This document shows positions 1-7,470 of a DNA stretch of 26,586 bases, one piece after another. Under the pieces are notes generated by a model, which did not search any database, had not been told where the DNA came from, and was given only the letters and a program-made list of their open reading frames with translations. A program made the translations under genes and the position numbers. Origin of the DNA: Candidatus Neomicrothrix sp. UBA6944 (GTDB taxonomy: Bacteria; Actinomycetota; Acidimicrobiia; Acidimicrobiales; Poriferisodalaceae); the NCBI GenBank assembly GCA_002448715.1, contig DJZU01000099.1, forward strand, positions 1-26,586, given 5' to 3'. Every line of letters begins with the position of its first letter. Positions within the stretch are counted from its first letter, which is position 1.

Positions 1-150
1 GCCGATGCCTTCTATCAGGTCATCGCGCAGGTCGGAAACTACGACGAGATCTATAGCCGTAACCTCAACCCTGTTGGGCTGAGTCGCGAAGGGTCAGCAA
101 ATGCTGCCTGGACCGCCGGCGGTCTCGTATACGCACCACCAGCGCGCTGA
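1..150 (+). CDS. aapJ: Polar amino acid ABC transporter, substrate-binding protein (AapJ-like), 3' end only
   Basis: The window opens inside this gene; 49 codons and a TGA stop remain. The visible tail (QVGNYDEIYSRNL, then WTAGGLVYAPPAR at the C-terminus) resembles the end of AapJ/BztA general L-amino acid-binding proteins, which finish with a GNYGEI-RNL motif and a GGL-YAPP-R tail. In that family the protein is exported and delivers amino acids to the AapQ/AapM permease pair, whose genes follow here in the expected order. The signal peptide and ligand-binding lobes lie outside the window, so substrate preference cannot be judged. A strong hairpin follows the stop codon and separates this gene from the permeases. 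Confidence 0.85.
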   Translation, partial: ADAFYQVIAQVGNYDEIYSRNLNPVGLSREGSANAAWTAGGLVYAPPAR

Positions 151-163
151 TATAACAATTTGG

Positions 164-196
164 TTCTGAAAGTAGCCCTCGGCTACTGAATCAGAA
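164..196 (+). other. Imperfect stem-loop after aapJ
   Basis: TTCTGA (164-169) pairs with TCAGAA (191-196), and inside it AGTAGCC (171-177) pairs with GGCTACT (181-187) around a CTC loop, leaving a small internal loop. It lies directly before the stronger hairpin at 202-240. Tandem stem-loops behind a binding-protein gene often protect that part of the message from 3' decay; that role is inferred here. Confidence 0.5.
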
Positions 197-201
197 TTTC
201 G

Positions 202-240
202 AAGGGGCTGAAGGTCAAATCGACCTTCAGCCCCTTTCTT
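202..240 (+). terminator. Rho-independent terminator/attenuator between aapJ and aapQ
   Basis: A perfect 13-bp stem (204-216 with 222-234, GGGGCTGAAGGTC and its complement) closes a 5-base loop. Flanking A/T pairs extend it, and TTTCTT follows at 235-240. It lies inside what should be one transporter operon. It therefore probably acts as a partial terminator and 3' stabiliser giving more binding protein than permease, a common design for ABC importers. A complete terminator with a separate permease promoter in 241-300 is the alternative. Confidence 0.8.
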
Positions 241-300
241 GCCTCTAGGCTGAACAATCGTCAACCCGAGGCTGTCGTGTTTATTGGGAGGAAATGACTA

Positions 301-1827
301 GTGGCAATTAATTCGCCGCCATCAATTCATCATGAACGTCCTCCCCTTTATCGGGACGTCACGGTGGTCAAGTGGGTTGTTCAGATCGTTGCGCTTCTCT
401 TAACTCTTGGCGCCCTGTGGTTTCTTGCGAATCAGGCAGGCGACAACTTACGAGCCTCAAACGTGCCGACCGACTATGACTTCTTGTCGGTCAACCCTGG
501 AATTGACCTTTCTTCGGGAATAGATACTGATCCTGATACCGGTGGCCGCGCGCTTTGGGTTGGGATGGTTAATACGTTGCGTATGGCCATAGCAGGCATT
601 CTCGTTGCAACGATTTTGGGAGTGATCGTCGGGCTGGCACGACTTTCGAACAATTGGCTTTTAAAAAAGATAGGTACGGTCTTCGTGGAGACCCTCCGAA
701 ATGTTCCCTTGCTCGTGCAAATTCTGTTTTACGGCGCAGTGTTCGCCAGTTTGGATCGGGTAACGGCCGAGGTAGGTCCAATTAACGGCTGGCTACACAT
801 ATCGAACAAAGGCCTGTCGATGCCGAGAGCTCATATAGCGGACGGTTTTTACCAATGGGTGATCGTCCTCCTGGTCGGCTTGGTGGTGGCCAACTTCTTA
901 CGCAAGCGTCGTATAGCTCAACAGGACGTGACAGGTGAAGAGACGTATCCGATCCTGAGCGCATTCGGGCTGATGGTCGTCGTCGCGGTTATTGGATGGT
1001 TTATCCATCCAATCTTTGGATTTATCGGCGGCATCTTCGAAGCGCTGTCGGCTTTAGTGTCATCTATACCCGAGACCGCCCTTCAATTTGTGATAGGTGC
1101 TTTGTGCCTAGGGACCAGTGCCTACTGGATTCGAGGGTTCCTTAATAGCCGACGCACACCTGCCGGTTTAGCCAAGTTGACTGACGACGACTATTTCCGA
1201 ATGATTTTCGCGGCTGTCGGAGGGGTTGTGGGCGCATTTTTCTTCTTGGTGCTGTGGCCCGGGCTCTCGAGTTGGATGATCAATTCGACTAGCGATCTTT
1301 TCGAAGTTCTCGGAAACAAGTTCGGCAACGGCCGAAGCGGTCGGCCCCTTGATGTCGATTTACCGAACATTGTTCAAACCGGGAAGTTTCCCAACTACGG
1401 GCCTTCCGGTCTGAATTTCTCAATCGGCTTCGCGGCTGTGTTTTTTGGGGTTGTTTTTTACACGGCAGCCTTTATCGCCGAGATTGTCCGCGGCGGTATT
1501 CTGGCGGTACCAAAAGGTCAGACTGAAGCAGCCGCATCCTTAGGGCTTCGCCGTTCTACGGCACTGCGCAGGGTGATCATTCCACAAGCGTTGCGGGTGA
1601 TGCTCCCGCCTTTGGGCAATCAATACTTGAACCTAACTAAGAACACCTCACTTGCCATTGCTGTTGGGTATAGCGACATTGTTCAAGTGGGTCAGACGGT
1701 CTATAACCAGACGGGTAAAACCCTGCCGGTAGTTTCGATCTGGATGTTCTTTTACCTTTCGTGTTCGTTGTCGATATCGGTCATCGTGAACTTCTTTAAC
1801 GTTCGTATGAAGATCGTGGAACGCTGA
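301..1827 (+). CDS. aapQ: Amino acid ABC transporter permease AapQ (enlarged)
   Basis: Integral membrane permease of a general or polar L-amino acid importer (HAAT family); pairs with AapM and is driven by AapP. The start is GTG 301, with GGGAGGA at 286-292 as ribosome site; the ATG at 294 is out of frame and stops at once. An N-terminal helix (about 22-44) is followed by the conserved region GRALWVGMVNTLRMAIAG and VETLRNVPLLVQ. The cytoplasmic coupling loop near residue 413 reads EAAASLGLRRSTALRRVIIP, the EAA motif that contacts the ATPase, and ends QYLNLTKNTSLAIAVGYSDIVQVG, typical of AapQ. At 508 residues it is about 100 longer than usual AapQ (around 400). The surplus is about residues 155-350, with roughly four extra hydrophobic segments between the NVPLL region and the last core helices. 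One base separates it from aapM. Confidence 0.93.
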   Translation: MAINSPPSIHHERPPLYRDVTVVKWVVQIVALLLTLGALWFLANQAGDNLRASNVPTDYDFLSVNPGIDLSSGIDTDPDTGGRALWVGMVNTLRMAIAGILVATILGVIVGLARLSNNWLLKKIGTVFVETLRNVPLLVQILFYGAVFASLDRVTAEVGPINGWLHISNKGLSMPRAHIADGFYQWVIVLLVGLVVANFLRKRRIAQQDVTGEETYPILSAFGLMVVVAVIGWFIHPIFGFIGGIFEALSALVSSIPETALQFVIGALCLGTSAYWIRGFLNSRRTPAGLAKLTDDDYFRMIFAAVGGVVGAFFFLVLWPGLSSWMINSTSDLFEVLGNKFGNGRSGRPLDVDLPNIVQTGKFPNYGPSGLNFSIGFAAVFFGVVFYTAAFIAEIVRGGILAVPKGQTEAAASLGLRRSTALRRVIIPQALRVMLPPLGNQYLNLTKNTSLAIAVGYSDIVQVGQTVYNQTGKTLPVVSIWMFFYLSCSLSISVIVNFFNVRMKIVER

Positions 1828-1828
1828 T

Positions 1829-3739
1829 ATGCAAGAGGAAGACCCGATATCAGTAGCGCTGAAACAAGAAGAGGACGCTGCTCCGAACGAAGCGCCGAGG
1901 CTGTCTGTCCTGCAATGGCTGCGTTCGAATCTTTTCTCGAATTGGGCGAATGCGATTTTGACGCTATTGGGAGCGTTGGCTGCCTTTCTAATGCTCCGTG
2001 GGGTTCTCAATTTCGTCTTTAGCGAGAATCGCGAGTGGGTTGCTGTTCGAACCAACCTGCGCGCCCTGATGACGCTTTCATATCCCGAGTCCCAGTATGT
2101 GAGAGTCTGGGTTGCCCTTGGCTTTGTCGTTGGACTCGCTGGATTGAGTGCCGGTATCTGGTCTGATTGGGGTGGGTTGCCAATAAGACGGCTTGCTACT
2201 TGGTTCATGGGCATTGGCGGGTTGATAGCCCTGTGCGTGGTCGTCCGGGAACCCAGCGTGTTGATGGACAGTGAAGGCAAGGCGTTGTCGACTCTGGAGG
2301 GTTCATTACAGCGTGAATCATTTGGCGCTGCCATGGCTGATCGTGTCGACTGGTGGATTGCCGCGCTAGTTCTTTTCACGGTTGGAGCGGTCCTTTGGAG
2401 CCGATATAGCTCCGTCCAGCGGCGGCATGTTGAGTTGCCCATTACTTCGATCGTCTACGTAGGAATCGGAATTGCGATTTTGACTCTTTGGGTTGTGCCC
2501 TATGGGCACTACGCGTTTGTTGACGGCACCTACATTGCCGAATCGGGCACCACGGTTGCGTTTTCGACGCAGATGCCTTGGACGGTGATGTGGGTACTTC
2601 TCGGTCTGGGATTTCTGGTCGGCAGGTTCCTTCGTTCCAGTCAATATGTCGGCATGTCGAAGACTGGCAGCAATCTGCTCTGGTTGATCTGCCCATTTGC
2701 GCTTTTCTGGGTGGTGCTTCGAGACCCGGCGTTGGACTATGGCCACGTGATGTCAACTGACTTGCCTATGGGGCTGGCGTTTGGACTGTTGGGGGCTGGC
2801 GCCCTCTGGTTGTTAACTCGAAGCGATATTGGAGAAGCAGGTCGGATAGCGGCCACCCTGCTGCTGATATTCGCGATCTTCAATTGGGTAGCAGCTTTTT
2901 TCGGCTGGTACCCAATGCTTCAAAAAGCTCGGATTAGTTTTCTGCTACTCGCCTTTGCTGCTTTACTCGCCCCCAACTTCATTGGCGACATCGCGAAGCG
3001 ACGCCAGTTGGTCCTTGGTTGGGTAGGCGTGATGGCTCTCGTCCATTATTTGGCGACGATGATTAACACCCCGTCGACCGTTGACCTTCAGTCCGATGAA
3101 TTTCTTGGTGGGTTAGGCCTGACTTTGTTCGTCGCAGTGATTGTGGTCGTGTTGTCGTTCCCTTTGGGAGTTCTCCTTGCTCTAGGGCGCACCTCTAAGT
3201 TTCCGATCTTTCGCATGCTGTCGACTAGCTACATAGAAATTATTCGCGGCGTTCCTCTCATTAGCGTTCTTATTTTCTTCTCAGTCATGGTTCCGCTCTT
3301 TTTGCCCGACGGAATGGAATTGGCAGAACTTGCGGCTGTGTTAACGGGGTACACGTTATTTTCAGCGGCATACCTGGCGGAGAATGTCAGGGGAGGCTTG
3401 CAGTCGATTACAAAAGGCCAATATGAGGCGGCTGACGCGATTGGCTTAACGTCGGCGCAACGAACTGGTTTCATTGTTTTGCCTCAGGCGCTGACTGTTT
3501 CAATTCCGCAGCTTGTTGGGCAAGTCATTTCTTCGTTCAAAGAAACGTCCCTCTTAGCAATTATTGGACTCTTTGACTTCCTGCGAGTAGCTAACTCTGT
3601 CATACCCGCCCAAAGCGAATTCATGGGAGTCAAACGCGAAGGCATTCTTGTAGTCGCAATGATTTACTTCTTCTTTAATTTCATCATCTCCAAATACAGC
3701 CAACGCCTTGAGCGTCGAGTTGGGCTTGGGGAAAGGTGA
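1829..3739 (+). CDS. aapM: Amino acid ABC transporter permease AapM (greatly enlarged)
   Basis: Second permease of the Aap-type importer. The C-terminal third is a normal AapM core: FPLGVLLALGRTSKFP, SYIEIIRGVPLISVLIFFSVMVPLFLP, the EAA loop YEAADAIGLTSAQRTGFIVLP and KETSLLAIIGLFDFL. The N-terminus (LQWLRSNLFSNWANAILTLL) also fits AapM. Between them, roughly residues 85-390, lies a long stretch with many hydrophobic helices that usual AapM proteins (about 380-430 residues) lack; this one has 636. The extra helices show no motif I recognise. The ATG lies one base after the aapQ stop, so translation is probably coupled. Base composition looks like the neighbours, so this appears to be a lineage expansion of the protein, not a recent insertion. 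Confidence 0.92.
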   Translation: MQEEDPISVALKQEEDAAPNEAPRLSVLQWLRSNLFSNWANAILTLLGALAAFLMLRGVLNFVFSENREWVAVRTNLRALMTLSYPESQYVRVWVALGFVVGLAGLSAGIWSDWGGLPIRRLATWFMGIGGLIALCVVVREPSVLMDSEGKALSTLEGSLQRESFGAAMADRVDWWIAALVLFTVGAVLWSRYSSVQRRHVELPITSIVYVGIGIAILTLWVVPYGHYAFVDGTYIAESGTTVAFSTQMPWTVMWVLLGLGFLVGRFLRSSQYVGMSKTGSNLLWLICPFALFWVVLRDPALDYGHVMSTDLPMGLAFGLLGAGALWLLTRSDIGEAGRIAATLLLIFAIFNWVAAFFGWYPMLQKARISFLLLAFAALLAPNFIGDIAKRRQLVLGWVGVMALVHYLATMINTPSTVDLQSDEFLGGLGLTLFVAVIVVVLSFPLGVLLALGRTSKFPIFRMLSTSYIEIIRGVPLISVLIFFSVMVPLFLPDGMELAELAAVLTGYTLFSAAYLAENVRGGLQSITKGQYEAADAIGLTSAQRTGFIVLPQALTVSIPQLVGQVISSFKETSLLAIIGLFDFLRVANSVIPAQSEFMGVKREGILVVAMIYFFFNFIISKYSQRLERRVGLGER

Positions 3740-3779
3740 TGAATAGTCCATCTAACTTCCAGATCGGGAGCGAAAAATC

Positions 3780-4559
3780 ATGAACATAGATGACGCAACT
3801 GCTGCTGCTAATGACCGATTGGCGGACCGCGACGACATGATCGTTTGCGTGAACGTTGACAAGTTTTACGGCGACTTTCAAGCTTTAAAGGGTGTAACGG
3901 CAACGATCAAAGAGGGCGAAGTAGCGGTGGTCTGCGGTCCTTCGGGTTCGGGTAAGAGCACCTGGATTCGCTGTATCAACCGACTAGAAGTGCACCAAGG
4001 TGGCGACATTGTCGTAGATGGCATTGAGCTCACAAATGACCTCCGCAATATCGAAAAAATTCGATCAGAAGTCGGGATGGTCTTCCAACAGTTCAATCTC
4101 TTTCCTCATCTGACTGTTTTAGACAACATCACTCTCGCACCGATATGGGTTCGTAAGAAACCTCGAGCTGAAGCTGAGAGTATGGCGCGGGCGCTTCTTG
4201 AGCGAGTAGGCATCCCCGAACAAGCGGAGAAGTTTCCTGGGCAATTATCGGGAGGTCAGCAACAGCGTGTGGCGATCGCGCGATCTCTTGCAATGGAACC
4301 TCGAGTGATGCTTTTCGATGAACCGACTTCTGCTCTCGATCCCGAGATGATCAAAGAAGTGTTGGACGTTATGAAGGAACTGGCCCGGTCGGGAATAACA
4401 ATGATGGTTGTGACTCACGAAATGGGCTTTGCCCGCGAGGTCGCCGACAGGATCATGTTTATGGAGGGTGGCGAAATCGTAGAGGTGGGAACTCCTGAGC
4501 ATTTCTTTACCAACCCAACTGAAGACCGAACGAAGCTTTTCTTAAGCCAAATTCTTTAA
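3780..4559 (+). CDS. aapP: Amino acid ABC transporter ATP-binding protein AapP
   Basis: Cytoplasmic ATPase that powers the AapQ/AapM importer. The 259 residues carry every ABC motif: Walker A GPSGSGKS (53-60), Q-loop VFQQFNLFPHLT (about 101-112), signature LSGGQQQR (about 156-163), Walker B VMLFDEPTSALDPE (about 176-189) and the switch histidine in VVTHEMGFA. The GLFPHLTVLDN-type Q-loop and THEMGFAR are typical of the polar amino acid (GlnQ/AapP) subfamily. The start is ATG 3780 with GGGAG at 3766-3770. A 40-base gap separates it from aapM. I see no convincing terminator between its stop and the converging gene at 4597. Confidence 0.95.
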   Translation: MNIDDATAAANDRLADRDDMIVCVNVDKFYGDFQALKGVTATIKEGEVAVVCGPSGSGKSTWIRCINRLEVHQGGDIVVDGIELTNDLRNIEKIRSEVGMVFQQFNLFPHLTVLDNITLAPIWVRKKPRAEAESMARALLERVGIPEQAEKFPGQLSGGQQQRVAIARSLAMEPRVMLFDEPTSALDPEMIKEVLDVMKELARSGITMMVVTHEMGFAREVADRIMFMEGGEIVEVGTPEHFFTNPTEDRTKLFLSQIL

Positions 4560-4596
4560 GGCGCTGTCGGCGACGGGGGCTCAGGGTGATCGTAAG

Positions 4597-4839
4597 TTAG
4601 TCCGCTGGAGGCCCGTAGGGTGATTTGGCCTTTTTGTAGCATTCGGGATGGTAGTGCTCGACGCGGTCCCATTTGTTACTGACATAAACGTTGCAGATAA
4701 TCTGGTCAGCGCGGATTCTGGCCCGAAACTTGATTAGTTCTTCGCATACGGCGCAGTAAGCAGAGTTGCCAGCGTCAACGGTTCTCGTGACCGCCCGGCT
4801 CCGCCACTTTTTGGTTTTTGTTGCTGATTTGGCGGCCAC
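4597..4839 (-). CDS. Small zinc-finger protein, 80 residues, function unknown
   Basis: A basic N-terminal tail (about 1-20, rich in Lys/Arg/Ala) precedes a compact domain with CAVC (C29, C32) and HYHPEC (H62/H64, C67), a plausible four-ligand zinc site reminiscent of PARP-type or treble-clef fingers; a fifth cysteine is C49. The basic tail suggests nucleic acid contact, which is inference. I believe similar small proteins accompany ettA in actinobacteria but cannot verify this here. The start is GTG 4839 with a strong AGGAG (plus-strand 4846-4850) six bases upstream. The gene lies downstream of ettA on the same strand across a spacer of about 200 bases filled with CGCGCG hairpins, so it may have its own promoter there. 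Confidence 0.8.
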   Translation of the reverse strand: MAAKSATKTKKWRSRAVTRTVDAGNSAYCAVCEELIKFRARIRADQIICNVYVSNKWDRVEHYHPECYKKAKSPYGPPAD

Positions 4840-4895
4840 GGTATTCTCCTGTTGAGACGGTCACTATGGGTGCAACGGGCAACCTAGTCACTAAA

Positions 4896-5039
4896 CGCGC
4901 GAGAAAGGTGGATTTTCGCGCGATTCGCGCGAATTTTTCGCGCGAATGGTGAGAATCATGCCTTTGTACGCGCGAATCGCGCGAAAATCTCAACAGTTGT
5001 TCATTCTCAAACCGGCTAAATTTCGCGCGGAACGCGCGA
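4896..5039. repeat. Cluster of eight TCGCGCG units forming three tandem hairpins
   Basis: TCGCGCG or its complement CGCGCGA starts at 4896, 4916, 4925, 4938, 4969, 4977, 5023 and 5033. Six of them pair into tight hairpins with three-base loops: 4915-4933 (8-bp stem), 4969-4983 (6-bp stem) and 5023-5039 (7-bp stem). In addition, 4911-4931 and 4969-4989 are a perfect 21-base inverted repeat with a 37-base spacer that contains another copy. Units are separated by A/T-rich bases. The hairpin at 5023-5039 abuts the ettA stop and could end its transcript; the one at 4915-4933 is followed by TTTTT on the plus strand. Alternating CG runs are also prone to Z-DNA. Confidence 0.85.
5023..5039 (-). terminator. 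Hairpin immediately after the ettA stop
   Basis: On the minus strand the ettA TAA runs straight into TCGCGCG, a TTC loop and CGCGCGA, then AATTTAG. The 7-bp all-but-one G/C stem with a tight loop could act as a terminator or 3' end protector; the U tract is poor, so efficiency is doubtful. Confidence 0.45.
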
Positions 5040-6713
5040 TTATCGAGCTAATGGCTTGTACTTGATGGGCTTAGGTCCCGCGTCGTCTCCGAATTCGCGC
5101 TGGCAAAATTCTTCGTACTCGGAAAAGTTCCCCTCGAACCAACGGACCTGGCTATCACCCTCAAATGCCAGTACGTGAGTTGCCACTCGGTCCAGAAACC
5201 AGCGATCGTGACTAATGACGACTGCACAACCTGGGAAAGCCTCCAAACCAGCCTCGAGAGAACGCAATGTGTCGACATCCAAGTCGTTGGTTGGCTCGTC
5301 TAGGAGTAACACGTTGCCTCCAGTCTTTAAAACCTTGGCTAGTTGGACCCTGTTCCTTTCGCCGCCAGATAGGTCTCCGACCTTCTTTTGCTGATCGGGT
5401 CCTTTGAAGTTGAACGATGCGACATAGCTGCGGCCATTGACCTCTCGATTCCCAACTTGAACTATGTCGAGCCCGTCGGTTATTTCTTCATAGACCGTGC
5501 TGTCACTGTTCAACTCATCGCGAGATTGGTCAACGTAAGCCAAATCGACCGTAGCTCCTATTGTGATTTCCCCGGAGTCTGGTGACTCTTCACCGGTGAT
5601 CATTCGAAACAACGTGGTTTTGCCAGCCCCATTGGCACCTACGACCCCAACAATTCCGGCTGGAGGCAAGATAAAGGAAAGGTCTTCAATTAAAAGCCGA
5701 TCGCCGAACCCTTTCATGACATTCTTCAACTCGATTACTTGATCGCCGAGTCTCCTATTCATCGGAATGCTCAACTCAAGTTTCTCAGCTCGTTGATCGC
5801 CAGCCTCGTGTTCAGCTAATAGTTGGTCGTATGCGGACAGCCGAGCCTTACTTTTGGCTTGTCGCGCTCGCGGAGAAAGACGTACCCATTCGAGTTCTTG
5901 AGCGAGGGTTCGCTGTCGAGCATTTGACTGACGTTCTTCAGAAGCAACGCGCGCTTGCTTTTGTTCGAGCCAGCCGCTGTAGTTCCCCTCGTAGGGGTAG
6001 GCATTGCCATGTTCGAGTTCCAGAATCCAACCGGCGACGTTGTCGAGAAAATAGCGATCGTGGGTTACCGATACCACCGTGCCGTCATAGTCCTGAAGGA
6101 AACGCTCCAACCACGCCACTGATTCGGCGTCTAAGTGGTTAGTGGGCTCGTCCAAGAGCAAAAGGTCAGGGTGGGCTAACAAGAGCCGGCACAGAGCTAC
6201 CCGCCGGCGTTCCCCTCCAGAAAGGATGGCAACCGAGCTATCTCCTGGAGGCACTCGCAGGGCTTCCATGGCTATTTCTACCTGACGTTCTAGGTCCCAC
6301 GCGTTCGAAGACTGAATCTGATCTTCCAACTCCGCTTGCATGGTCCCGACTTGTTCAAGGTCTGCATCAGGATCTCCCCACATAGCCAACACTTCGTTAT
6401 AACGGTCAATAAGAGATTGGGTCTCCGCTACTCCATCCATAACGTTGTCGAAAACACTTTTTGTGTTGTCAAGTTGGGGCTCTTGTTCTAGAAGGCCAAC
6501 AGAATATCCGGGCGATAGTCGAGCTTCGCCAGTAAAGCCGTCGTCTAGCCCTGCCATTATGCGCAAAACAGATGACTTGCCTGCGCCGTTGTGTCCGAGT
6601 ACTCCAATTTTCGCGCCAGGGTAAAAAGCGAGCGTCACGTCTTTAAGGACTTCGCGATCAGGGGGATAGAACCTCTCGAGATTGCGCATTGTAAAGATGA
6701 ACTCAGATGTCAT
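5040..6713 (-). CDS. ettA: Energy-dependent translational throttle protein EttA (ABC-F)
   Basis: A soluble ABC-F ATPase that binds the ribosomal E site and gates entry into elongation according to the ATP/ADP ratio. Its 557 residues match E. coli EttA (555). ATPase 1 has Walker A GHNGAGKSS (40-48), signature LSGGERRR (164-171) and Walker B LLLLDEPTNHLD (184-195). ATPase 2 has GANGAGKTT (359-367), LSGGERNR (448-455) and LLLDEPTNDLD (about 469-479). The linker between them (about 245-315: WLEQKQARVASEE, ELEWVRLSPRARQAKSKARL) is the tRNA-interacting P-site linker with the EttA-type sequence. The start is ATG 6713, with only a weak AAGAAG upstream. It follows the HAD gene by 66 bases; a TATGAT box at 6746-6751 could give it its own promoter. 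Confidence 0.95.
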   Translation of the reverse strand: MTSEFIFTMRNLERFYPPDREVLKDVTLAFYPGAKIGVLGHNGAGKSSVLRIMAGLDDGFTGEARLSPGYSVGLLEQEPQLDNTKSVFDNVMDGVAETQSLIDRYNEVLAMWGDPDADLEQVGTMQAELEDQIQSSNAWDLERQVEIAMEALRVPPGDSSVAILSGGERRRVALCRLLLAHPDLLLLDEPTNHLDAESVAWLERFLQDYDGTVVSVTHDRYFLDNVAGWILELEHGNAYPYEGNYSGWLEQKQARVASEERQSNARQRTLAQELEWVRLSPRARQAKSKARLSAYDQLLAEHEAGDQRAEKLELSIPMNRRLGDQVIELKNVMKGFGDRLLIEDLSFILPPAGIVGVVGANGAGKTTLFRMITGEESPDSGEITIGATVDLAYVDQSRDELNSDSTVYEEITDGLDIVQVGNREVNGRSYVASFNFKGPDQQKKVGDLSGGERNRVQLAKVLKTGGNVLLLDEPTNDLDVDTLRSLEAGLEAFPGCAVVISHDRWFLDRVATHVLAFEGDSQVRWFEGNFSEYEEFCQREFGDDAGPKPIKYKPLAR

Positions 6714-6745
6714 TTGTTGCTTCTTTTGTGCGTGGAGACCAGTGG

Positions 6746-6751
6746 ATCATA
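6746..6751 (-). promoter_or_regulatory. Possible -10 box for ettA
   Basis: Read on the minus strand this is TATGAT, five of six matches to TATAAT, about 32 bases before the ettA start and inside the short HAD-ettA gap. I find no good -35 hexamer, so the call is tentative. Confidence 0.35.
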
Positions 6752-6779
6752 AGCGTTCGTTGGTGCCCGCGGTATCGGG

Positions 6780-7436
6780 TTAACGCAAGGAAAACCCGAC
6801 TACCTTCTCGAGGTCTTCGAGTGCCTGTTCTGGATTGACCACTTTGATAGCGGTCATTCCAAGCGCAGCCGCAGGTTTGCAGTTGATACCTAAATCATCC
6901 AAATAAGCGCAGTTGGATGCCTCCACTTTCAATTCGTTGCAAGCTATTTCGTAAATACGAGGGTCCGGCTTCCGAATGCCCACCTTCGCAGATTCGACCA
7001 CCACTTCAAACATTTTCATGATGTCGGCAATGATGGCTGCTTGATCAGCTGTTCTGGACATGCCAGAGCCGTGTCCAGATTTCATATTGTTAGTGATGCA
7101 GCCAATAGCGACTCTTTCTCTAAGGATCTCTAAAGCTCGAACCATCTGAGGTCTGACATCACCACTAAGGCACCCTAAAACTCTTTCGCCTGAAAGTTCG
7201 AATCCGAAAACTTGAGCTTCTTTTTCGAACAGGTCACAGAACTCTTCCAGGGTTACCTCGCTTCGTTCCATTTTTGCCCAAGCATTGCTGTTTGGATTAG
7301 TGGAATTAATTTTCCTGATCGAATCTGTTGGGACGCCCACCTCTGCCTCGTACCGCGCAAAAGCTTCAAAGGGGCTTGCCGTAATGACTCCACCAAAATC
7401 GAATAAAACTGCGGAAACTAATGGTTCGCTCTTCAC
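6780..7436 (-). CDS. HAD-superfamily hydrolase, subclass IA, substrate unknown
   Basis: A cytoplasmic phosphatase-like protein of 218 residues. HAD motifs in order: I, LFDFGGV with nucleophile D13; II, GCITNN with T115; III, IRKPDP with K156; IV, YLDD with D180/D181. A helical cap lies between motifs I and II (about 20-95). Motif I has glycine instead of the second aspartate two residues after the nucleophile (DFG instead of DxD). That pattern is shared with YihX-type phosphatases and the N-terminal domains of soluble epoxide hydrolase/ACAD10 relatives, so it may be active but with altered acid-base chemistry. The start is GTG 7436 and there is no ribosome site. A TAGCCT box eight bases upstream suggests a leaderless message, divergent from xthA only 34 bases away. 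Confidence 0.85.
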   Translation of the reverse strand: MKSEPLVSAVLFDFGGVITASPFEAFARYEAEVGVPTDSIRKINSTNPNSNAWAKMERSEVTLEEFCDLFEKEAQVFGFELSGERVLGCLSGDVRPQMVRALEILRERVAIGCITNNMKSGHGSGMSRTADQAAIIADIMKMFEVVVESAKVGIRKPDPRIYEIACNELKVEASNCAYLDDLGINCKPAAALGMTAIKVVNPEQALEDLEKVVGFSLR

Positions 7437-7444
7437 GATCGTGG

Positions 7445-7450
7445 AGGCTA
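7445..7450 (-). promoter_or_regulatory. Putative -10 box (TAGCCT) for the HAD gene
   Basis: The minus-strand TAGCCT fits TAnnnT and ends eight bases before the GTG at 7436. There is no Shine-Dalgarno sequence between, which fits a leaderless transcript. It sits within the 34-base divergent gap shared with xthA. Confidence 0.4.
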
Positions 7451-7458
7451 GCGGCAGC

Positions 7459-7464
7459 TAGATT
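7459..7464 (+). promoter_or_regulatory. Putative -10 box (TAGATT) for leaderless xthA
   Basis: TAGATT fits TAnnnT and ends six bases before the GTG at 7471, the spacing that places the transcription start on the initiation codon. The same arrangement appears before 10290 and 20713. Confidence 0.5.
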
Positions 7465-7470
7465 CTGGAT

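Noticed and set aside
1648..2442. 264-codon open frame on the minus strand
   Set aside because: It lies wholly within aapQ/aapM, is rich in Arg/Ser/Thr/Pro without any motif, and is a shadow of real genes on the other strand.
4775..4993. 72-codon minus-strand frame across the CGCGCG repeats
   Set aside because: It consists of Arg-rich translation of the repeats and overlaps the well-supported zinc-finger gene.
4896..5039. CRISPR array
   Set aside because: Units are 7-8 bases, self-complementary and irregularly spaced, with no unique spacers of constant length and no cas genes.
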